This document shows, piece after piece, positions 16,745 through 25,894 of a DNA stretch of 64,000 bases. How positions within the stretch are numbered: position 1 is the first letter of the stretch; the number at the start of each line of letters is the position of its first letter. This DNA comes from Kordia sp965224175. GTDB lineage: Bacteria > Bacteroidota > Bacteroidia > Flavobacteriales > Flavobacteriaceae. The position numbers were made by a program, and so were the translations under genes. The stretch spans positions 2,356,001-2,420,000 of the forward strand of contig NZ_OZ245041.1 in NCBI RefSeq assembly GCF_965224175.1, given 5' to 3'. The notes below the pieces were generated by a model. It had not been told where the DNA came from, did no database searches, and worked only from the letters and a program-made list of their open reading frames with translations.

Positions 16745-18505
16745 ATGAATCAGTATATTGAAATGAATCCATTATTGGATAAACTTCCTCCGCATTTACA
16801 ACAATACATTAAACCGCAGAATTACGATGATTATACTTCTATAAATCAAGCAGTTTGGCGTTATGTGATGCGAAAGAGTGTTTCATATTTGAGTACTGTA
16901 GCTCATGATTCGTATTTAGACGGTTTGGAGAAAACTGGAATTTCTATTGATGCTATTCCAAGCATGTATGGAATGAATCGAATTTTGAAAGAAATTGGTT
17001 GGGCAGCTGTCGCGGTAGACGGATTTATTCCTCCTAATGCTTTTATGGAGTTTCAAGCTTATAAAGTGTTGGTTATTGCAAGTGATATTCGTCAGTTAGA
17101 ACATATCGCATATACACCAGCTCCCGATATTATTCATGAAGCTGCTGGGCATGCGCCAATTATTGCCAATCCAGATTATGCAGAATATTTGCGTCGTTTT
17201 GGAGAGATTGGTGCTAAAGCTATTTTGTCTGCTCATGATAATGATATGTACGAAGCGGTTCGAAAGCTTTCTATTGTAAAAGAAGCACCTGGAAGTACTG
17301 TTGCTGAGATTGAAGCTGCAGAAGCAAGTGTAAATGAATTGCAATCAAAAAAGGTAGAATTGTCAGAAATGGCGATGATTCGAAATTTACATTGGTGGAC
17401 TGTTGAATATGGTTTGATTGGCAATGTTGATGATCCTAAGATTTATGGCGCTGGACTTTTGTCCTCTATTGGCGAAAGTAAATGGTGTATGACTGATAAA
17501 GTAAAAAAGATTCCTTATTCAGTTGATGCAGCTTACCAAGAATTTGATATTACACAACCACAACCGCAATTGTATGTAACACCCGATTTTTCGTATTTGA
17601 TGCAGGTTTTAGAAGAGTTTGCAACAACTATGGCATTACGAAAAGGTGGTTTTAGAGGCTTACGAAAGTTGATTAATTCTAAAAAGATAGGAACTATTGA
17701 GCTAAGTACTGGATTGCAAGTTTCTGGAGTTTTTACTGAGATGATTACGAATGAAGATAATGAAGTTGTATTTTTTAGAACCGAAGGACCAACTGCTTTA
17801 TCGAATAGAGAGAAAGAATTGATTGGTCATGGTGTTACAATGCATCCGCACGGATTTAGTTCTCCTTTAGGGAAATTGAAAGGAATCAATTTAGCTATTG
17901 AAGATATGAGTCCGAGAGACTTGAAAGCGTATAATTTTTATGATGGCGAGCGCATTGCTTTTGAATACGAAAGCGGAATAAAGGTTGAAGGTTTGAATGT
18001 TACTGGAATTCGTAATATTCATGGAAAACTGATTTTAATTCAATTTACAGATTGCACCGTTATTTATAAAGATAAGGTTTTGTTTAAGCCTGAATATGGA
18101 ACGTTTGATTTGGCTTTAGGTAAAGAGATTGTTTCTGCTTATGCTGGCGCTGCCGATTATAATTCGTTTGACAGTATGCACTTTAAATCTGAAACATTGA
18201 CTGTGAAAGTTGAAAAATCTAAGGAAGATAAAGATTTAGAAGCTTTGTATACGAAAGTCCGTAATTACAGAACTCAAAAAGATACTTCCGTTTCTTTGGA
18301 AACAATTTTTGAAACACTTACTAGCAAACATTCAAAAGATTGGCTATTGCTACTTGAGTTATATGAGTTGGTTGATAAAAGTAGTCTTTTAGAAGAAAAA
18401 ATTTCACAACGTTTACAAAACATCCAACAAGAACGTCCTGATATTGCTCAATTGATTATTGATGGAATGGATTTAGTTGTAACTAGCTATTCAGAAAATC
18501 TTTAA
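16745..18505 (+). CDS. phhA: aromatic amino acid hydroxylase (phenylalanine 4-monooxygenase), long form
   Basis: This 586-residue protein has the catalytic domain of pterin-dependent aromatic amino acid hydroxylases in residues 1-300. Iron ligands are His131 and His136 in HEAAGHAP and Glu221 in WWTVEYGL. It should convert phenylalanine to tyrosine. Most bacterial phenylalanine hydroxylases have about 260-300 residues. The extra half (300-586) has no motif I recognise, and I believe such long forms occur in other Bacteroidetes. It is divergent from tetR and next to the phenylacetate genes, which fits aromatic amino acid breakdown. Its 3' end overlaps the next gene tail to tail by 23 bp. Confidence 0.9.
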   Translation: MNQYIEMNPLLDKLPPHLQQYIKPQNYDDYTSINQAVWRYVMRKSVSYLSTVAHDSYLDGLEKTGISIDAIPSMYGMNRILKEIGWAAVAVDGFIPPNAFMEFQAYKVLVIASDIRQLEHIAYTPAPDIIHEAAGHAPIIANPDYAEYLRRFGEIGAKAILSAHDNDMYEAVRKLSIVKEAPGSTVAEIEAAEASVNELQSKKVELSEMAMIRNLHWWTVEYGLIGNVDDPKIYGAGLLSSIGESKWCMTDKVKKIPYSVDAAYQEFDITQPQPQLYVTPDFSYLMQVLEEFATTMALRKGGFRGLRKLINSKKIGTIELSTGLQVSGVFTEMITNEDNEVVFFRTEGPTALSNREKELIGHGVTMHPHGFSSPLGKLKGINLAIEDMSPRDLKAYNFYDGERIAFEYESGIKVEGLNVTGIRNIHGKLILIQFTDCTVIYKDKVLFKPEYGTFDLALGKEIVSAYAGAADYNSFDSMHFKSETLTVKVEKSKEDKDLEALYTKVRNYRTQKDTSVSLETIFETLTSKHSKDWLLLLELYELVDKSSLLEEKISQRLQNIQQERPDIAQLIIDGMDLVVTSYSENL

Positions 18506-18680
18506 ATTTCTTTGTAGACAATAATTTCCATATACCTAATAGTATTGCTAATCCTTCCATAAGTGAACCTACTGTTAAAATCTCTGATCCATATGGCCAA
18601 TGCTGAATTTTAAATAAGGTACCAATAATCGTAATAAAAATACCTAATAAGAATAGCGCTATAATGTGTTTTACTTTCAT
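18483..18680 (-). CDS. small two-span membrane protein, GldL-N-like
   Basis: This 65-residue protein has two hydrophobic segments (about 5-23 and 36-53) separated by FKIQHWPYGSEILTVG. That loop resembles the start of the gliding-motility and type IX secretion motor protein GldL (FKI-HWP, then a glycine-rich second helix with Glu). The rest of GldL is absent. The function is unknown. It overlaps the 3' end of phhA convergently by 23 bp. Confidence 0.7.
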   Translation of the reverse strand: MKVKHIIALFLLGIFITIIGTLFKIQHWPYGSEILTVGSLMEGLAILLGIWKLLSTKKFKDFLNS

Positions 18681-18745
18681 GTATATATGTTTTACTGATT
18701 TTCACATCTAAGTTAGCATTTACTTTCAGAATAAAAATTTTAAAT

Positions 18746-18773
18746 AAAAAAGGCTACAAAACTGCAGCCTTTG
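18746..18773 (-). terminator. terminator after the GG-leader peptide gene
   Basis: Minus-strand stem AAAGGCTGCA, loop GTTT, stem TGTAGCCTTT, then Ts. One G-T pair is included. It lies 16 bp past the stop of the gene at 18789. Confidence 0.7.
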
Positions 18774-18788
18774 TAAGATAGCATTTGT

Positions 18789-19019
18789 TTAAGCTAATGT
18801 AACGCCACTACATTCGTAAAAATGCTCATTATATAAAGTACTCATCGTTACTTCATCATCTAAATATCCTCCGGCTTCTCCATCTGCTAATGCCATTGCT
18901 GTAGCATAATGATTGCATACCATAAGAACGTTAGGATCTATTCTTCCTCCTTGAATTTCTGACTGTTGAGTTTTACTTAAACCTTTTACTCCTTTTAAGT
19001 TTGAAATTTTTTTTAACAT
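18789..19019 (-). CDS. double-glycine leader (bacteriocin-type) precursor peptide
   Basis: The 76-residue peptide has a leader of about 25 residues, MLKKISNLKGV followed by LSKTQQSEIQGG. This is typical of GG-type leaders cut by C39 peptidase transporters and is different from the KL-LKK..SNLN leaders elsewhere in the window. The core has two cysteines and is acidic. No processing or export gene is near. It is a single gene with its own terminator. Confidence 0.7.
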   Translation of the reverse strand: MLKKISNLKGVKGLSKTQQSEIQGGRIDPNVLMVCNHYATAMALADGEAGGYLDDEVTMSTLYNEHFYECSGVTLA

Positions 19020-19225
19020 ACTAAATAGTTTTAAAATTAATATATCTCAAACCTACTATAAAAGCGACCTCAACCCAAGGTTTAGAAACCTTGATTATCG
19101 AATTGAAGGCACAAAAAAGTAATCAATAGTTCCCAAAAATGCAAAGAAATTGCTTTTTAAAAGCTCTATATTTTATGATTTATGAATTGTAAACACTAAG
19201 AAGTAGTGTGCAATTGGAAATGTAT

Positions 19226-20176
19226 TTAAAACTGAATATGCGGAAAGTCTTGCTGAAGTTTCTCTATTTTAACTTGAAGATTTGCTATGAATTTTTGATG
19301 CTGTTCAGATTCAGGATTGAAAGGTTTGTGCGCCAATCCCTTTTGGATTTTTTCTATAGCTTCCATTGTTTTTTCACTTTCTTGAGAAACCCAAGTATGT
19401 GTAAATTTCTCCCAAATGTAGTCAATTGCTATTGAGTTGGGATGAATCATATCTTGTGTGTAAAAACGATAATCTCGCAATTCGTCCATCATGATTTCAT
19501 ACGATGGAAAATAATGTATTTGATGACGATTTGATACGGTTTGATGAATTCCAGCTAATAAATGTGCTTTGCTTTGTTGATTTTCTATAAAACCATCTTT
19601 TACATGTCGTACAGGTGAAACTGTAAATAGAATGGTAATTTTCGGATTAATACTTCTTAATAAAGCAACACAATTTTCAACACTTGCCGCTACTTCATCT
19701 ACTGGTAGTATTTCTTTTAAAAATTGCTTTTGTGGTACTTTATGACAATTAGCCACAATGGTATCCGTTTCAATATGTCTATATACCCAAGCAGTTCCTA
19801 GAGTTATGATAATGTGCGATGCTTCAAGAAGAAACGTGTACATTTCCGCCATAGCGGTATTTAAATTATTCAACAATACATTCTTATCAGGATGACTTAG
19901 TTCAGAATGCGCGTCAAAACAATGCCAACGTTCATTAGCATAGAAAATATCTTCTTCGGTATAAGTACCTTGATTAATAGCTTTTAGAATTAGATTTTCA
20001 ATCGCTTTTGGCTGAAATAAAATTCCGAATGGATTTTGAAGCGTTTTTAATTTATAATACGCTAATTTTTGACCAATATGTGTCGAAAAACAAGAACCCA
20101 ATAAACACACATTTGAGTTGTATGTTATTGGGTTGTATATTTCCTTTTTTAACGGAATATTGGTTTGTAATATCAT
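19226..20176 (-). CDS. GSCFA domain protein
   Basis: This 316-residue protein carries the family hallmark LLGSCFSTHIG at about 25-35, followed by TLGTAWVYRH and FTVSPVRHVKDG, which resemble an SGNH-hydrolase-like fold. The GSCFA family is common in Bacteroidetes and its substrate is not known to me. No signal peptide is seen. It lies 3 bp from the exported protein gene at 20180 and downstream of alaS, so the three are probably one transcript. Confidence 0.88.
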   Translation of the reverse strand: MILQTNIPLKKEIYNPITYNSNVCLLGSCFSTHIGQKLAYYKLKTLQNPFGILFQPKAIENLILKAINQGTYTEEDIFYANERWHCFDAHSELSHPDKNVLLNNLNTAMAEMYTFLLEASHIIITLGTAWVYRHIETDTIVANCHKVPQKQFLKEILPVDEVAASVENCVALLRSINPKITILFTVSPVRHVKDGFIENQQSKAHLLAGIHQTVSNRHQIHYFPSYEIMMDELRDYRFYTQDMIHPNSIAIDYIWEKFTHTWVSQESEKTMEAIEKIQKGLAHKPFNPESEQHQKFIANLQVKIEKLQQDFPHIQF

Positions 20177-20179
20177 TTG

Positions 20180-20581
20180 TTACTGCTTCTTTGCGTCTGC
20201 TGCTCTTTTGGCTGTGAAATACATTAAATTCAGTCTGTTTTTCATTCCTTGTGTAAATCCTACAAGCTCTTTGCTGTCATATGTTACACCTTTTCGTGAT
20301 TCTAATTTTAAAATCGCATCACTTGTAGCTCTGTCTAATTTACCTTTTTCAACGATATCATATTCGTTCAATAATTTTAGATAAATTAATTTATCCTGAA
20401 AATCAGTCACTACTTTTGGTGTTGGTTTTTCTAATTTATACCACTGACCTTTTTTACGAGGCATTTTACACCAAATGTACACATCTTCTTTTTCCTTTTT
20501 TTCTTCTACCTGAGTACTTTCTTGTGCAAACATTGGTATTGTAAAAAACAATGCTAATACTGCGATATATATTTTTTTCAT
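20180..20581 (-). CDS. exported hypothetical protein
   Basis: The 133-residue protein has a clear signal peptide (MKKIYIAVLALFFTIPMFAQ). The rest is basic, with a segment VEKGKLDRATSDAILKLESRKG that vaguely resembles the helical repeat of peptidoglycan-binding domains. That resemblance is weak. It lies between alaS and the GSCFA gene on the same strand with short gaps. Confidence 0.7.
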   Translation of the reverse strand: MKKIYIAVLALFFTIPMFAQESTQVEEKKEKEDVYIWCKMPRKKGQWYKLEKPTPKVVTDFQDKLIYLKLLNEYDIVEKGKLDRATSDAILKLESRKGVTYDSKELVGFTQGMKNRLNLMYFTAKRAADAKKQ

Positions 20582-20612
20582 TTGACTATTATATATGGGT
20601 TATTATTTCTTT

Positions 20613-23225
20613 TTATTTTACATATTCACGTACGCGCTCTATTGCTTTTGGAATTCCGCCAGGGTTTTTTCCTCCTGCTGTAGCAAAGAAAGCTTGTCCG
20701 CCACCGCCGCCGTGAATTAGTTTTCCTAACTCTCTTACTACTTTTCCTGCATCATATCCACGTTCTGCTACTAATTCTTTAGAGATGTAACATGTTAACA
20801 TTACTTTACTTTCTGTTGCTGTAGCAAAGAATAAAAATAAGTTTTTCATTTCTCCACCTAGTTCAAAAGCAAGGTTTTTGATTCCATTTTGGTCTAAATC
20901 TACTTGTTTTGCTAAAAACTGAACACCGTCAATATCTTCAAGCTCATTTTTAAGATCGCCTTTTAAGTTTTTTGCTTTGTCTTTTAAAAGACTTTCAATC
21001 TGCTTTTTCAGTTTAGCATTCTCATCTTTTAAATCTGTTACTGCTTTTACGGTGTCTTTCGGATTATTTAAAACATCTTTAATTTCGTAATATGCTCTAT
21101 TATTTTCAAAATAGAATTCTTTTGTTGCATCGAAAGTGATTGCTTCTATTCGTCGAATTCCTGCCGCAACAGCACCTTCAGATTTGATCTTAAAATGCCA
21201 AATATCAGCTGTGTTTTCTACATGCGTTCCTCCACATAATTCAATAGATTGACCAAAACGAATAGAACGTACTGTATCACCGTATTTTTCACCAAATAAT
21301 GCCATTGCTCCATCTGCCATTGCTTCTGCAACAGGTCTGTTTCGTATTTCTTCTAATGGAAGTTTCCCTTCTATTCTTGCATTTACAAAATTTTCCACAT
21401 CGCGCAATTCTTCTACGGTCATTTTTGAAAAATGAGAGAAATCAAAACGTAAATATTTAGAATGTACTGCCGAACCTTTTTGTTCTACATGTGTTCCTAA
21501 AACTTCACGTAACGCTTGATGCAATAAATGTGTTGCTGTATGGTTTGCCGCTGTACGTTCACGTTGTTTTTTGTCTACAACTGCACGCAATGTTTGATCT
21601 ACATGCTTTGGCAAGTTCTTAGCCAGATGAATAATTAAATTATTCTCCTTTTTCGTATCTAAGATGTAAACAACGTCTCCGTTAGGCACTTCTAAGTATC
21701 CTTTATCTCCAACTTGTCCTCCGCCTTCAGGATAAAATGGTGTCATGTTAAATACCAACTGATATTGTACACCTTCTTTTTTTGTTTCAATTTTACGGTA
21801 GCGTGTAAGTCTTACATCTACTTCAAGTGTATCATACCCAACAAATTCTTCATCTTCATCTTCTAGTAACACAACCCAATCGTCAGCTTCAATTTTAGTT
21901 CCTACACGTCCGTCTTCTTGCTGTTTTTTGAGCGCTGCATTAAACTCGTCTTCATTATACGTTAATCCGTGTTCACTTAAGATTAGTTCTGTTAAATCTT
22001 GTGGGAAACCATACGTATCTTTTAATTCAAATACTTTTTTCCCAGAAACTACTTTCCCTTCTACATTTTCAATGACACGATCTAGCAACACTAAACCTTG
22101 TTCTAAGGTACGTAAAAACGATTGTTCTTCTTCTCTAATTACATTCTGAATCAATTGTTTTTGTTCTTTGATTTCAGGAAATGCTTTCCCCATTTTTTTA
22201 TCTAAAACGTCTACTAAACGATAAATAAATGGCTCTTTTTTATTTAAAAATGTAAATCCGTAACGAACTGCTCTACGTAAAATTCTACGAATTACATATC
22301 CTCTTGTATTGTTGCTTGGCAATTGCCCATCAGCAATAGAAAAAGATACGGCGCGCACATGATCTGCAATGACACGAATTGCGACATCTACTTTTTCATC
22401 ATTCCCATAATCTACATTAGCAATGGTTTCTATTTCTCGAATGATAGGTGTAAAAACATCTGTATCATAGTTTGATTTTACATCTTGTAAAACCATACAC
22501 AAACGCTCAAATCCCATTCCTGTATCTACATGTTGGGAAGGAAGTTTTTCTAAAGATTTGTCTGCTTTACGATTGTATTGCATGAATACTAAGTTCCAAA
22601 TTTCCACTACTTGCGGATGGTCCATATTTACTAAATCAGCTCCTGGAACTTTTGCTTTTTCTTCATCAGAACGAATATCAACATGAATTTCAGAACAAGG
22701 TCCACAAGGTCCTTGACTTCCCATTTCCCAGAAATTGTCTGCTTTATTCCCCATTAAGATTCGTTCTTCCGGAACAATTTCTTTCCAAAGATCATACGCT
22801 TCTTGATCGAGTTTTAAACCATCTTCTTCACTTCCTTCAAAAACAGTAACGTATAAAATATCTTTATCAATTCCGTATACTTCTGTCAATAATTCCCAAG
22901 CCCAAGCAATGGCTTCTTTCTTAAAATAATCACCAAAACTCCAGTTTCCTAACATTTCAAACATGGTATGATGATAGGTATCATAACCTACTTCCTCCAA
23001 GTCATTGTGTTTTCCACTTACACGTAAGCATTTTTGAGTATCGGCGATACGATTGCTTGTTGGCGTTCCATTTCCTAAGAAATATTCTTTAAAAGGTGCC
23101 ATTCCAGAGTTGACAAACATCAAAGTTGGATCGTTTTTCGTCACCATTGGCGCAGATGGTACAATTTGATGTGTTTTAGATTTAAAAAACTCTAAAAACT
23201 TAGCTCTAATATCCTGAGATTTCAT
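20613..23225 (-). CDS. alaS: alanyl-tRNA synthetase
   Basis: The protein has 870 residues. The class II aminoacylation core is at the N terminus (FVNSGMAPFKEYFLG, then GPCGPCSEI). The editing domain has the zinc ligands HTATHLLHQ and CGGTHVENT, and the C-terminal oligomerisation region includes GGGGGQAFFATAGGK. All are intact. The ATG at 23225 (MKSQDIRAKFLEFF) is preferred to the in-frame ATG at 23258, which adds 11 atypical residues. It is divergent from the M23 peptidase gene. Confidence 0.97.
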   Translation of the reverse strand: MKSQDIRAKFLEFFKSKTHQIVPSAPMVTKNDPTLMFVNSGMAPFKEYFLGNGTPTSNRIADTQKCLRVSGKHNDLEEVGYDTYHHTMFEMLGNWSFGDYFKKEAIAWAWELLTEVYGIDKDILYVTVFEGSEEDGLKLDQEAYDLWKEIVPEERILMGNKADNFWEMGSQGPCGPCSEIHVDIRSDEEKAKVPGADLVNMDHPQVVEIWNLVFMQYNRKADKSLEKLPSQHVDTGMGFERLCMVLQDVKSNYDTDVFTPIIREIETIANVDYGNDEKVDVAIRVIADHVRAVSFSIADGQLPSNNTRGYVIRRILRRAVRYGFTFLNKKEPFIYRLVDVLDKKMGKAFPEIKEQKQLIQNVIREEEQSFLRTLEQGLVLLDRVIENVEGKVVSGKKVFELKDTYGFPQDLTELILSEHGLTYNEDEFNAALKKQQEDGRVGTKIEADDWVVLLEDEDEEFVGYDTLEVDVRLTRYRKIETKKEGVQYQLVFNMTPFYPEGGGQVGDKGYLEVPNGDVVYILDTKKENNLIIHLAKNLPKHVDQTLRAVVDKKQRERTAANHTATHLLHQALREVLGTHVEQKGSAVHSKYLRFDFSHFSKMTVEELRDVENFVNARIEGKLPLEEIRNRPVAEAMADGAMALFGEKYGDTVRSIRFGQSIELCGGTHVENTADIWHFKIKSEGAVAAGIRRIEAITFDATKEFYFENNRAYYEIKDVLNNPKDTVKAVTDLKDENAKLKKQIESLLKDKAKNLKGDLKNELEDIDGVQFLAKQVDLDQNGIKNLAFELGGEMKNLFLFFATATESKVMLTCYISKELVAERGYDAGKVVRELGKLIHGGGGGQAFFATAGGKNPGGIPKAIERVREYVK

Positions 23226-23490
23226 GTGTAATTTTATATTGTCACTCAATGGTCGCATGCAATTTTCTTTTTCTCATTTTGTTTAAATGATAGCGTTTTT
23301 TTGCATGCTCATTTCATGTATTATACTTTTATATTGTATGCTTCAGACAACTCTTTTTTCTATTAAAATTATCTTAACCTACTTTAAAATTTCTAAAAAC
23401 TGTGAAACAATAACTATATTTGTTCGTCTTACAGCTGCTTCGTGATTTACTTTTCACGAAAATTTGTACAAAAATAGAATAATTTAAGGA

Positions 23491-24471
23491 ATGAGTAAGG
23501 TAAAATATTATTACGATTCAGAAACATTGTCATATCGCAAGATAGAAACCAAGCGTGGACGCAAAATTGGCTATATTTTCTTGTACATTGCTTCTGTTGT
23601 TTTATGCTCTTTTTTGCTACTTGTTTTATTCTTTTATACACCATTTTCATTTGAAACACCAAAACAAAAAGTGGTTGAACGTGAATTGGAGAAAATGCAA
23701 TTACAATATAAATTGTTGAATAAAAAGATGGAACAAGCGCAAGCTGTTTTAGAAAATTTAGAAGAAAGAGACAATAATATTTATAGATTGTATTTTGAAG
23801 CCAATCCAATTCCTGAAGAACAACGCAAAGCTGGTTTTGGTGGAGTAAACCGTTATGAAGCGTTGTACAATTATGAAAATACTGATTTATTAATTTCTAC
23901 TACAAGAGAGCTAGAAAAATTACAGAAACGCATGATTGTTCATTCTAAATCCTTAGACGAGATTGCTAAGTTGGCGGAAGATAGAGAAGAGTTTTTGGCA
24001 TCTATTCCTGCAATACAACCTGTAAACAATGAAGATTTGACACGCATGGCTTCTGGATATGGATGGAGAAACGATCCATTTACAAAAGCTAGAAAAATGC
24101 ATTGGGGAATGGATTTTACCGCGCCAAGAGGTACACCTGTATATGCTTCTGGTGATGGTGTTGTGATTAGATCTGATAATTCTGCTTCTGGTTTTGGAAA
24201 GCATATTCGTATTGATCATGGATTTGGATATGTGTCATTGTATGCGCATTTGAGCAAGTACAATGTTCGTAAAGGAACCAAAGTAAAACGTGGTGATTTA
24301 ATTGGTTTTGTAGGTAGTACAGGACGATCACAAGCTCCTCATTTGCACTATGAAATTCGAAAAAATGGCGAAAAAATAAATCCAATCAACTTCTATTATG
24401 GAAACTTATCTGCTTTAGAATTTGAAGAATTACTTAAAAACGCCGCTAAACAAAATCAATCGCTTGACTAA
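23491..24471 (+). CDS. M23 family metallopeptidase, membrane-anchored
   Basis: This 326-residue protein has a short cytoplasmic start, one membrane span (about 28-50), a coiled coil (60-170) and a C-terminal LytM domain. Zinc ligands His204 and Asp208 (HWGMD) and His284 and His286 (HLHYE) are all present, so it should be an active peptidoglycan endopeptidase. The arrangement is that of NlpD/MepM-like proteins. Its stop overlaps the start of the MerR gene by one base. It is divergent from alaS. Confidence 0.92.
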   Translation: MSKVKYYYDSETLSYRKIETKRGRKIGYIFLYIASVVLCSFLLLVLFFYTPFSFETPKQKVVERELEKMQLQYKLLNKKMEQAQAVLENLEERDNNIYRLYFEANPIPEEQRKAGFGGVNRYEALYNYENTDLLISTTRELEKLQKRMIVHSKSLDEIAKLAEDREEFLASIPAIQPVNNEDLTRMASGYGWRNDPFTKARKMHWGMDFTAPRGTPVYASGDGVVIRSDNSASGFGKHIRIDHGFGYVSLYAHLSKYNVRKGTKVKRGDLIGFVGSTGRSQAPHLHYEIRKNGEKINPINFYYGNLSALEFEELLKNAAKQNQSLD

Positions 24472-24800
24472 TGCATATTGATTTACCAGACAAATTATAT
24501 TACAGTATTGGCGAAGTTGCCAAGGCTTTTGGTGTAAATGCTTCTTTGATTCGTTTTTGGGAAAAAGAATTTGATGAAATTCAACCAAAAAAGAACGCAA
24601 AAGGAAATCGTAAGTTTACACCAGACGATATCAAACATATTCAACTTATCTACCATTTAGTAAAAGAACGTGGCTTCACACTCGACGGAGCAAAGGTTCA
24701 CTTAAAAGAGGAAAAGAAAAAAACACTTTCCAATTTTGAGATTATTCGTAAATTACAACATATTCGAGCTGAACTTGTAAAAATCAAGGACAACTTGTAA
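24471..24800 (+). CDS. MerR family transcriptional regulator
   Basis: The 109-residue protein has the MerR winged helix at residues 8-75: YYSIGEVAKAFGVNASLIRFWEKEF, then the wing with GNRKFTPDDI and IQLIYHLVKERGFTLDGAK. It lacks a metal- or drug-binding C-terminal domain. MerR genes next to M23 peptidases recur in Flavobacteria. The one-base overlap suggests translational coupling. Confidence 0.9.
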   Translation: MHIDLPDKLYYSIGEVAKAFGVNASLIRFWEKEFDEIQPKKNAKGNRKFTPDDIKHIQLIYHLVKERGFTLDGAKVHLKEEKKKTLSNFEIIRKLQHIRAELVKIKDNL

Positions 24801-24848
24801 CATTTGAACCAAATACAATACTATACTAATAAATAAACCCGAATAATT

Positions 24849-25439
24849 ATGAGTAAGAAATCGTTAATTATCCTCGTTGTTGTTGCGATTTTAGCAATTT
24901 TCACGTACACCAAATACAACGGAATGGTAGTTTTGAGAGAAGATGCTAAAACAGCATGGTCTAACGTAGAAAGTGAATATCAACGAAGAAGTGACCTTAT
25001 TGGAAACTTAGTAAAAACGGTAAAAGGTGCTGCCGATTTTGAGCGCACAACACTTGAAGCAGTAATTAATGCAAGGTCAAAAGCTACGCAAACACAGATT
25101 AATGTAGATGATTTGACGCCAGAAAACATGGCAAAATTTCAACAAGCACAAGATGGATTATCAGGAGCATTATCACGTTTACTTGTTACTGTAGAACGTT
25201 ATCCTGATTTGAAAGCCAATCAAAACTTTTTGAAGCTTCAAGATGAGTTGGCAAGTACTGAAAATTCAGTTCGTACTTCAAGAAATCGTTTCAATTCTGC
25301 CGTAAATGATTATAATATCGCCACAAAAACGTTCCCAAATAATATGCTTGCAGGCATGTTTGGATTTAAAGAAATGGCACGTTTCAAAGCAGAAGCAGGT
25401 ACAGAAAAAGCGCCTGATGTAGAATTTGATTTTCAATAA
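24849..25439 (+). CDS. LemA family protein
   Basis: The 196-residue protein has an N-terminal membrane span (SLIILVVVAILAIFTY) and the LemA signature AWSNVESEYQRRSDLIGNLVKTVKG, followed by a three-helix coiled region with RSRNRFNSAVNDYN-like residues. LemA genes usually precede TPM-domain genes, as here. The exact role is unknown. It begins an apparent three-gene operon. Confidence 0.94.
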   Translation: MSKKSLIILVVVAILAIFTYTKYNGMVVLREDAKTAWSNVESEYQRRSDLIGNLVKTVKGAADFERTTLEAVINARSKATQTQINVDDLTPENMAKFQQAQDGLSGALSRLLVTVERYPDLKANQNFLKLQDELASTENSVRTSRNRFNSAVNDYNIATKTFPNNMLAGMFGFKEMARFKAEAGTEKAPDVEFDFQ

Positions 25440-25453
25440 AACATTCACAATTT

Positions 25454-25894
25454 ATGTCTAAAGTAGAAGATTTCCTTTCCGCTAAGGAAGAACAAGAAAT
25501 CATTGCTGCCATTAGAACGGCAGAACGAAATACTTCTGGTGAAATTCGTGTTCACATTGAAGATCATACAGATGCAGATACTTTTGATCGTGCACTAGAA
25601 GTATTTCATCTGCTTAAGATGGATAATACCAGACTGCGTAACGGTGTACTTATCTATGTCGCTGTTGCGGATAAATCATTCGTTATTTGTGGAGACAAAG
25701 GGATTAATGATGTAGTTCCTTGTGATTTTTGGGATAGCACACGTGATGTCATGCGCACTCAATTTCAACATGGAAATTTCAAACAAGGTTTGATTGATGG
25801 TGTCCTAAAAGCTGGTTTAGAATTACAAACACATTTCCCATGGGACGCTAATACACACGAAGACGAACTACCAAACGAAATTTCAAGAGGCTAA
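25454..25894 (+). CDS. TPM domain protein, soluble
   Basis: The 146-residue protein consists almost wholly of one TPM (YgcG-type) domain: IIAAIRTAERNTSGEIRVHI, then NGVLIYVAVADKSFVICGDKGI. It has no signal peptide, unlike the next gene, so it is predicted to be cytoplasmic. It lies 14 bp after lemA and overlaps the next gene by one base. TPM domains are proposed to have phosphatase-like or protein-handling roles. Confidence 0.9.
   Translation: MSKVEDFLSAKEEQEIIAAIRTAERNTSGEIRVHIEDHTDADTFDRALEVFHLLKMDNTRLRNGVLIYVAVADKSFVICGDKGINDVVPCDFWDSTRDVMRTQFQHGNFKQGLIDGVLKAGLELQTHFPWDANTHEDELPNEISRG

Noticed and set aside
20791..20806. GTAAC-like palindrome inside alaS
   Set aside because: The half-sites are spaced by 2 bp, not 4, and it lies in coding sequence with no -7 box at the regulon spacing.
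23447..23809. 120-residue minus-strand open frame near the M23 gene
   Set aside because: It overlaps the well-supported M23 peptidase gene on the opposite strand and codes low-complexity hydrophobic sequence.
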